Notes under the pieces: generated by a model
The model's input: only the letters and a program-made list of their open reading frames with translations
Databases searched by the model: none
What the model was told of the DNA's origin: nothing
Part shown: positions 33,882 to 38,734 of the stretch, piece after piece
Position numbering within the stretch: the stretch's first letter is position 1
Layout: each line of letters starts with the position of its first letter
NCBI RefSeq assembly: GCF_007896895.1
Contig: NZ_VOGW01000006.1
Location: forward strand, 50,864 to 89,597
Direction: 5' to 3'
Source of the DNA: Streptomyces misionensis
GTDB lineage: Bacteria; Actinomycetota; Actinomycetes; Streptomycetales; Streptomycetaceae
DNA: 38,734 bases
Made by a program: the position numbers and the translations under genes

Positions 33882-33907
33882 CCGGCCGCGGGCCCGTAGG
33901 CGGCCGG
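33882..33907. terminator. Inverted repeat between convergent genes
   Basis: CCGGCCGC (33882-33889) and GCGGCCGG (33900-33907) form a perfect 8-bp stem with a 10-nt loop, between the mltG stop (33866) and the converging monooxygenase stop (33915). A bidirectional terminator is likely. Confidence 0.6.
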
Positions 33908-33914
33908 TGGTCCG

Positions 33915-34994
33915 TCACGCGGCTATCGGGCGGTCCTGCGCGAGCAGCCGCCTGATGTCCCGTACCGCCGCGCGACCGGCCCGGTTGGCGCCGACGGTGC
34001 TGGCCGAGGGGCCGTAACCGACGAGGTGGACCCTGGGGTCGGCCACCGCGCGGGTCCCCTCCACCCGGATACCGCCGCCCGGTTCCCGCAGCCGCAACGG
34101 CGCGAGATGGCCGAGCGCGGCACGGAACCCGGTCGCCCAGAGGATCACATCGGCCTCCACATGCCTGCCGTCCCGCCACTCCACGCCGTCCGGGGTGATC
34201 CGGTCGAACATCGGCAACCGGTCCAGCACCCCGTCCGCGAGCCCCTTGCGGATCGCGTCGTTGAGGGGCAGCCCGGTGACCGAGACCACGCTGCGCGGCG
34301 GCAGACCCTGACGCACCCGCTCCTCCACCAGCGCGACGGCGGCCCGGCCCGCGTCGGCGTCGAACGGGCCCTCGCGGAAGACGGGCGGCCGCCGGGTGAC
34401 CCAGGTGGTCGCGGCCGCGTACGGGGCCAGCTCCAGCAGATGCTGGGTGCCCGAGGCGCCACCGCCCACGACCACCACCCGCTGTCCGGCGAACTCCTCG
34501 GGCCCGGCGTACTGCGCGGTGTGCAGCTGACGCCCGAGGAAGCTCTCCTGGCCCGGGTAGTGCGGCCGGAACGGCTGGTCCCAGGTGCCGGTCGCGTTGA
34601 TCAGCGCCCGGGTCGACCAGGTGCCCGCGGACGTCTCCACGAGCAGTCGTCCGCTGTCCCCCTCACGCACCGCGCGCACCGCCACCGGTCGCCGTACCCG
34701 CAGGTCGAAGGCGCGCTCGTACCGGTCGAAGTACTCCCCGATCACCTCGGCCGACGGCCGTGCCGGATCGGCGCCGGTCAGCTCCATGCCGGGCAGCGCG
34801 TGCATCCCGTGCACCTTGCCGTACGTCAGCGAGGGCCAGCGGAACTGCCAGGCGCCGCCCGGCGCGGGGGAGCGGTCGAGGACCACGAAGTCGCGCTCCG
34901 GCTCGAAGCCGGAGCGGCGCAAGTGGTAGGCGCTGGACAAGCCGGCCTGACCGGCGCCCGTGACGACCACCTCGACCTCACGAATTTCGTTCAC
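33915..34994 (-). CDS. Flavin-containing monooxygenase-like protein
   Basis: 359-aa flavoprotein with two dinucleotide-binding folds: VVVTGAGQAGLSSAYHL (about 9-25) for FAD and VVVVGGGASGTQHL (about 172-185) for NADPH. Between them FLGRQLHTAQY (about 152-162) matches the FxGxxxHxxxY fingerprint of class B monooxygenases. ILWATGFRAALGHL (about 286-299) is the usual late ATG motif. The substrate is not evident. The start is a GTG at 34994 with GGTGGA before it. It is divergent from the YjbQ-like gene (71 bp). Confidence 0.88.
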   Translation of the reverse strand: MNEIREVEVVVTGAGQAGLSSAYHLRRSGFEPERDFVVLDRSPAPGGAWQFRWPSLTYGKVHGMHALPGMELTGADPARPSAEVIGEYFDRYERAFDLRVRRPVAVRAVREGDSGRLLVETSAGTWSTRALINATGTWDQPFRPHYPGQESFLGRQLHTAQYAGPEEFAGQRVVVVGGGASGTQHLLELAPYAAATTWVTRRPPVFREGPFDADAGRAAVALVEERVRQGLPPRSVVSVTGLPLNDAIRKGLADGVLDRLPMFDRITPDGVEWRDGRHVEADVILWATGFRAALGHLAPLRLREPGGGIRVEGTRAVADPRVHLVGYGPSASTVGANRAGRAAVRDIRRLLAQDRPIAA

Positions 34995-35065
34995 GCTTCC
35001 ACCAACAGCGTGCCGTGCGCCCCTCTTCCCGCCCGCGGCGGGACGTATGCGTCAGGATGGGTGAC

Positions 35066-35488
35066 ATGTCAGATGCCTTCACCACCCGAATCCTGAACGT
35101 CTCCACCGGCTCCCGGGAACGCGTGGTCGACCTCACCGGGGACTGCGAGGACTTCCTGCGGGAGGCGGCGGGCGACCGCGACGGCCTGCTGAACATCTTC
35201 GTCCCGCACGCCACCGCCGGGATCGCCGTCATCGAGACCGGCGCCGGCAGCGACGACGACCTGCTCGCCACCCTGCACACCCTGCTCCCCGCCGACGACC
35301 GCTGGCAGCACCGCCACGGCAGCCCCGGCCACGGCCGCGACCACGTCCTCCCGGCCATCGTCCCGCCGCACGCCACCCTGCCGGTGATCGGCGGCCGCCT
35401 GGAACTCGGCACGTGGCAGTCGGTGTGCCTGGTGGACACCAACCGGGACAACCCCGAGCGGAAGGTGCGGCTGAGCTTCCTGGCCTGA
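35066..35488 (+). CDS. YjbQ/UPF0047 family protein
   Basis: 140-aa protein of the YjbQ family (secondary thiamine-phosphate synthase enzyme type). Conserved features are VPHATAGIAVIE (about 48-59), HRHGSPGHGRDHVLPAIVPPH in the region 84-104, and the closing LGTWQSVCLVDTN (about 117-129). Some members complement thiE mutants, but the true cellular role is unsettled. The ATG at 35066 starts the conserved sequence with AGGA upstream; an ATG at 35057 would add three residues. Confidence 0.88.
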   Translation: MSDAFTTRILNVSTGSRERVVDLTGDCEDFLREAAGDRDGLLNIFVPHATAGIAVIETGAGSDDDLLATLHTLLPADDRWQHRHGSPGHGRDHVLPAIVPPHATLPVIGGRLELGTWQSVCLVDTNRDNPERKVRLSFLA

Positions 35489-35495
35489 CGCGGGT

Positions 35496-35520
35496 GCCGG
35501 GGCCGCGGCGTCGGCCCGGC
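35496..35520. terminator. Possible stem-loop after the YjbQ-like gene
   Basis: GCCGGGGCC (35496-35504) and GGCCCGGC (35513-35520) can pair with a single bulged G and an 8-nt loop, 8 bp after the stop. Confidence 0.4.
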
Positions 35521-35654
35521 GTGGAAGTCATCGGCGATCAGCGGGTGATGACCGGCCTCCCGTCCCGCCTTCCGGACGGTTCACCGGCTCCCCGATCGCC
35601 GACGGCGGCAGGAAAGCCGGGTGGAGTCGCCGTTCGCGGCACTACCCTGCGGAT

Positions 35655-36461
35655 GTGACCGAAATCCAGGAACCCCGCGCCGTCGTCGCTCTGACGGATG
35701 TCGCCGTCCACCGCCGTACCACCGGGCAGGAGATCGTCCTCGACGGGATCGACTGGACCGTTCGGCCTGGTGAGCACTGGGCGCTGCTGGGGGCCAACGG
35801 AGCCGGAAAGACCACCCTGCTCCGGCTCGTCGGGGCGGTCGTGCACCCCACCGTCGGCACGGTCGAGGTCCTCGGTGACCGACTCGGCCACGTCGACATG
35901 CGCGAGCTGCGGGCGCGCGTCGGCCTGGTGTCCGCCGCCCAGAAAGTCCCGTCGGACGCCACCGCCCATACCGTCGTCCTCACGGGGGCGACCGGCACCG
36001 TGCAGCCACTGTGGCGGGAGTACGGCGCCGCGACCCGCGAGCGTGCCCACGTCCTGCTCGCCGAGCTCGGGTGCAAGGAGCTCGCCGACCGCCGGTTCGG
36101 CGACTGCTCGGGCGGTCAGCGCGCCCGGATCCTCATCTGCCGCGCCCTGATGGCGGATCCGTCGCTGCTCCTGCTCGACGAGCCGTTCAACGCCCTCGAC
36201 CTCCCCTCCCGCGAGGACCTCGTGGACGCACTGCACCGGCTGGCGGCCGAGCGGGCCGACCTCGCCACCATCACGGTCACCCACCACGTGGAGGAGCTCC
36301 CGCCCAGCACCACTCATGCCTTCCTCCTCAAGGAAGGCCGCGAGCTGGCTTCCGGCCCGGTCGACGGGGTGCTCACGCCGGACAACCTGACGGTCTGCTT
36401 CGGACGCCCCATCCATGTGGGCCGCCACGACGGCCGGTGGTACGCGCGGTCCGGCCGCTAG
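35655..36461 (+). CDS. Stand-alone ABC transporter ATP-binding protein
   Basis: 268-aa cytosolic ABC ATPase. Walker A is LLGANGAGKTTLLRL (about 44-58), the signature is CSGGQRARILICRAL (about 152-166) with Cys in place of the usual leading Leu, Walker B is LLLLDEPFNALD (about 173-184), and the switch His is in VTHHVEELPP (about 209-218). The pattern resembles ModF/iron-siderophore-type ATPases, but no permease or binding protein is adjacent, so it is an orphan whose partner must be elsewhere. The start is a GTG at 35655 with GCGGA upstream. Confidence 0.88.
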   Translation: MTEIQEPRAVVALTDVAVHRRTTGQEIVLDGIDWTVRPGEHWALLGANGAGKTTLLRLVGAVVHPTVGTVEVLGDRLGHVDMRELRARVGLVSAAQKVPSDATAHTVVLTGATGTVQPLWREYGAATRERAHVLLAELGCKELADRRFGDCSGGQRARILICRALMADPSLLLLDEPFNALDLPSREDLVDALHRLAAERADLATITVTHHVEELPPSTTHAFLLKEGRELASGPVDGVLTPDNLTVCFGRPIHVGRHDGRWYARSGR

Positions 36462-36462
36462 G

Positions 36463-36795
36463 TGTGCTGTTCGGACAGGTTGGTGACGCGGCCGCGGTGA
36501 CGGTGCCGTGGAAGACATGGGCTCTCCCGTCGTAACGGGTGGCGGCCGCCCGGGGATTCTCGGTCCGGTTGACGGTCCGGTCGGCTTCGTTTCGGCGCCG
36601 GTGGTGCTCCTGGTCGAACCCGGGGCCTGCCGCCCGCGTTGCCTGAGTGCCGGCGGCCGGCCCGCCGGTCCCTCGGCTCCGGGATCGTGTTCTTGATCCG
36701 GCGTCTTCGCAGGTGACCGCGGTTGCGGCGGGAACGCACGGGGGCGGTCCGGTCGCTCACGGCGCGCGGGTCGGACCCTGCGAGCCGCACGGCAG
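36463..36795 (-). pseudogene. Decayed IS5-type transposase fragment (frameshifted)
   Basis: The minus strand first reads ...RRNRGHLRRRRIKNTIPEPRD (about 36675-36740), then GNAGGRP (near 36630). After a shift to the next frame near 36620-36630 it continues GFDQEHHRRRNEADRTVNR (about 36570-36625), then ATRYDGRAHVFHGTVTAAA (about 36490-36545). This matches the C-terminal DDE region of Streptomyces IS5-family transposases, where RRRNEVER-type sequence holds the catalytic Glu. The N-terminal half is missing, there is at least one frameshift, and the DDE Glu is in a degraded context. It fills most of the 409-bp gap between 36462 and 36870. I see no clear terminal repeats. Confidence 0.7.
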
Positions 36796-36870
36796 GGTGG
36801 TTCTGGGTACACCCCTGTCGGGGTGCTGGGCCGCTGGTGGGCCGAACGGGCCGTTCATAGCGTTGTGTTC

Positions 36871-37857
36871 ATGATGGATGACACGAACGAAGCACGAAAA
36901 GGTGCCACCCGGCGGGCGGCGCTGCGTGGGCTGGGACTCGCGGTGGGGGGTATGGGACTGGCCACCGGGCTGGGAACCCCACCGGCCGCGGCGGCCCCGC
37001 GTCGCGGGCTCACGACATACGTGCTGGTGCACGGTACCCACAGCGCCGGCGCGTTCTGGATGCCGATCGCGCGGGAACTGGGGCTGCGCGGCCACCGCGT
37101 CGTCATGGTGGACCAGCCGCGGCACGGCGCGGAGGCTTTCGTGGCGGAGTCGTACCAGCGGCAGGACCTCACCGCGATGGCGGTCGAGCCCTCCCCGCTG
37201 AAGGGCCTCGGGCTGGACGACTACGAGGCGCGCGTCACGGGCATCGTGCGGCAGGCCGCACGGAACGGCCCGGTGGTGCTGGTCGGGCACAGCCTGGGTG
37301 GCGTGTCGGTCAGCCGGGTCGGCGACGCCGTCCCGCACCTGCTCCACCACATCTGCTACATGGCGGCCTTCTGTCCCAGCCGCGTCCTGCCCTCGGCGGA
37401 CGCCTGCACGGCGGCTCCCGAGAACGAGAACGCCGTCAGCCCGGTGGAGCTGACGGTGGGTGACCCGGACCGGCTCGGGGTGTTGCGGCTGAACTTCCGT
37501 ACGGGTGTCCGCGGTGAGTTGGCCCTCCTGAAGGAGATGATCTGCGCGGACTATCCCGACGCCGACTTCCGCCGGATACTGGCCGGCATGCAGACCGACG
37601 AGCCCGTCGCCGCCTATGCGGGCCGAGCGGTCGGCCGGCCCGGCGACTGGGGACGCATTCCCCGCACGTACCTGCGTTTCGGCAGGGACCGTACGATCGC
37701 CACCGCGCTCCAGGACAGAATGATCGCGGAAGCCGACGCGTCCACACCCGGCAACAGCTTCCGCGTGCACGATTTCCCCGAGGCGTCACACGTCGGCCCT
37801 CTGGATCCCACCCCGGTCGCGGACGTCCTGGACACGCTCGCGGGGCAGAGGGGCTAG
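36871..37857 (+). CDS. Tat-exported alpha/beta hydrolase
   Basis: 328-aa secreted hydrolase. The N-terminus has a twin-arginine signal (TRRAALRGLGLAVGG, Arg14-Arg15), a hydrophobic stretch and a probable cleavage site after the AAAA run at about 39-42. The mature part begins TYVLVHGTHSAGAFW (about 49-63), has the nucleophile elbow GHSLGG with Ser141 and the catalytic His307 in EASHVGPL. The pattern is that of EstC/salicylate-esterase-like hydrolases. The start could be ATG 36871 or 36874; no ribosome site is clear. It follows the transposase remnant and converges on the lipoprotein gene. Confidence 0.88.
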   Translation: MMDDTNEARKGATRRAALRGLGLAVGGMGLATGLGTPPAAAAPRRGLTTYVLVHGTHSAGAFWMPIARELGLRGHRVVMVDQPRHGAEAFVAESYQRQDLTAMAVEPSPLKGLGLDDYEARVTGIVRQAARNGPVVLVGHSLGGVSVSRVGDAVPHLLHHICYMAAFCPSRVLPSADACTAAPENENAVSPVELTVGDPDRLGVLRLNFRTGVRGELALLKEMICADYPDADFRRILAGMQTDEPVAAYAGRAVGRPGDWGRIPRTYLRFGRDRTIATALQDRMIAEADASTPGNSFRVHDFPEASHVGPLDPTPVADVLDTLAGQRG

Positions 37858-37887
37858 AGTCCCGTGCCGGGCAGCGAGGACACCGGG

Positions 37888-38631
37888 CTACGGAGCGGCA
37901 CGGACGGCGTTGTCCAGCGCCTTCGACTGGGCATCGACGAGATCGCTCGGGACGCTCGCCGCGGTTCCGGGAGCGTCGGAAGCGGCACTGTGGATCGCCA
38001 GAGTGGAACCCTGGCGTACGACAAGCACGCTCGTGGGGAGCTTCAGCCCGTTGTCGCCGGGTTCCATGGCCAGCTCGAGTCGGAAACCGATCCTGTCGTC
38101 GCCCTGCGGCGGGCCGTCGGTGGCCCTGATGTCCTCGTAGGTCGCCTTCATGGAGCCCGACGTGTAGCCCTTGCAGGACTTCAAGGCCGCGCGAAGGTCG
38201 TCGATCGCCTGAGCGGCGTCCGCCGAGCGGTATGACACCAGGGTGAGGATCGCGGAGTGGCCCTTCCGGCCCGCGATGCGCCGTACGCTCGCGACCGGGG
38301 GGTAACCGCTGGTCCCGCCGACTGCGGCGCTGACCGGCGCGCACCGGGCGGGGCTCGTGCCGGCACGGCGTGCGGCATGGACGACACCATTGCCGATGCC
38401 GTTCGTGCCCGCCCCGATCCCTTCCACCCGGACTCCGGGAAGCTCCCGCGCGTCCACGACGGCATCTTCAAGCTGCCGCTGGGACGACACACGCGCACTC
38501 CGTGCCGGCCCTCGGCCGGCCGTCGCCTTCCCCGTGGGGGCGCCTCCGTCGTGCCGACCGCCGCAAGCCGTCACGCCGATGGTCACCAAGGCCATGACTG
38601 CCAGGTGTCTTCGCCCGATGGCCATGCTCAT
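37888..38631 (-). CDS. Lipoprotein of unknown function
   Basis: 247-aa exported protein. MAIGRRHLAVMALVTIGVTACGG forms a signal with lipobox VTAC, placing the lipid-modified Cys at about residue 23. A low-complexity Gly/Ala/Arg linker follows. The rest (about 45-247) has several beta-like segments, with two Cys (about 97 and 150) that may form a disulphide. The style is like sensor or substrate-binding lipoproteins of actinobacteria, but I do not recognise a family. The ATG at 38631 has GGAGGG immediately upstream; the longer frame to 38697 is unsupported. Confidence 0.82.
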   Translation of the reverse strand: MSMAIGRRHLAVMALVTIGVTACGGRHDGGAPTGKATAGRGPARSARVSSQRQLEDAVVDARELPGVRVEGIGAGTNGIGNGVVHAARRAGTSPARCAPVSAAVGGTSGYPPVASVRRIAGRKGHSAILTLVSYRSADAAQAIDDLRAALKSCKGYTSGSMKATYEDIRATDGPPQGDDRIGFRLELAMEPGDNGLKLPTSVLVVRQGSTLAIHSAASDAPGTAASVPSDLVDAQSKALDNAVRAAP

Positions 38632-38734
38632 GATCCCTCCCCTTGTGCGCACGATGCCGAGGAACGATACGGGAGACCGGGGGAGCACTCGCACCAAGTC
38701 GCCGGGCCGGCCGCGGCAGGCGCCGAGCCTGCCG

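Overview
The window is high-GC actinobacterial DNA, almost certainly from a Streptomyces chromosome. Third-codon positions are strongly G/C, GTG and TTG starts occur, and there is a single in-frame TTA codon in the host genes. The families present are typical of that genus: a roadblock/LC7 protein with a DUF6397 protein, DUF5709, a DUF3516 helicase, ROK and PadR regulators, and a Tat-exported hydrolase. Gene calls rest on reading the translations; no database search was possible.

Layout. (1) 36-2683, minus: an acetamidase/formamidase and an APC amino-acid permease. (2) 2963-7018: a xylose block in which xylB and a ROK regulator run leftward and xylA runs rightward, sharing a 197-bp control region with repeats. 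(3) 7304-8381: a 60-aa membrane protein facing a conserved hypothetical gene across a perfect 22-bp palindrome. (4) 8537-9935: a complete IS4-type insertion sequence with terminal inverted repeats and a 10-bp target duplication; the last 65 codons of its transposase are out of frame. (5) 10080-12376: an MpaB/DUF2236 oxygenase, a PadR regulator and an alpha/beta hydrolase whose promoter carries two palindromes. (6) 12381-15258: a methyltransferase, a PPOX-fold oxidoreductase, an orphan roadblock protein with a TTA codon, and a DUF6397 protein. (7) 15286-20437: tesB behind a DUF3516 helicase, a YdjM-type membrane protein, zinc-independent ribosomal protein L31 and DUF5709. (8) 20648-24237: two overlapping ABC exporter half-transporters forming an asymmetric heterodimer. 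(9) 24473-30390: a truncated gene remnant, a cell-wall amidase, an M1 peptidase, and a divergent secreted PNGase A-like deglycosylase. (10) 30553-33866: a MarR regulator divergent from an ABC exporter, then a short MltG paralogue. (11) 33915-38631: an FMO-like monooxygenase, a YjbQ protein, an orphan ABC ATPase, a decayed IS5-type transposase, a Tat hydrolase and a lipoprotein.

The region is mostly stable chromosome with light mobile-element traffic. The observations most worth following are the orphan roadblock/DUF6397 pair with its TTA (bldA-type) codon, the reciprocal degeneration of the two ABC ATPase sites, the PadR palindromes over a TATAAT promoter, the IS4 copy with its T4C6 frameshift, and the divergent PNGase A/M1 peptidase pair. 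I found no CRISPR array, tRNA, rRNA, phage module or antibiotic cluster, and no wholly unfamiliar multi-gene system.
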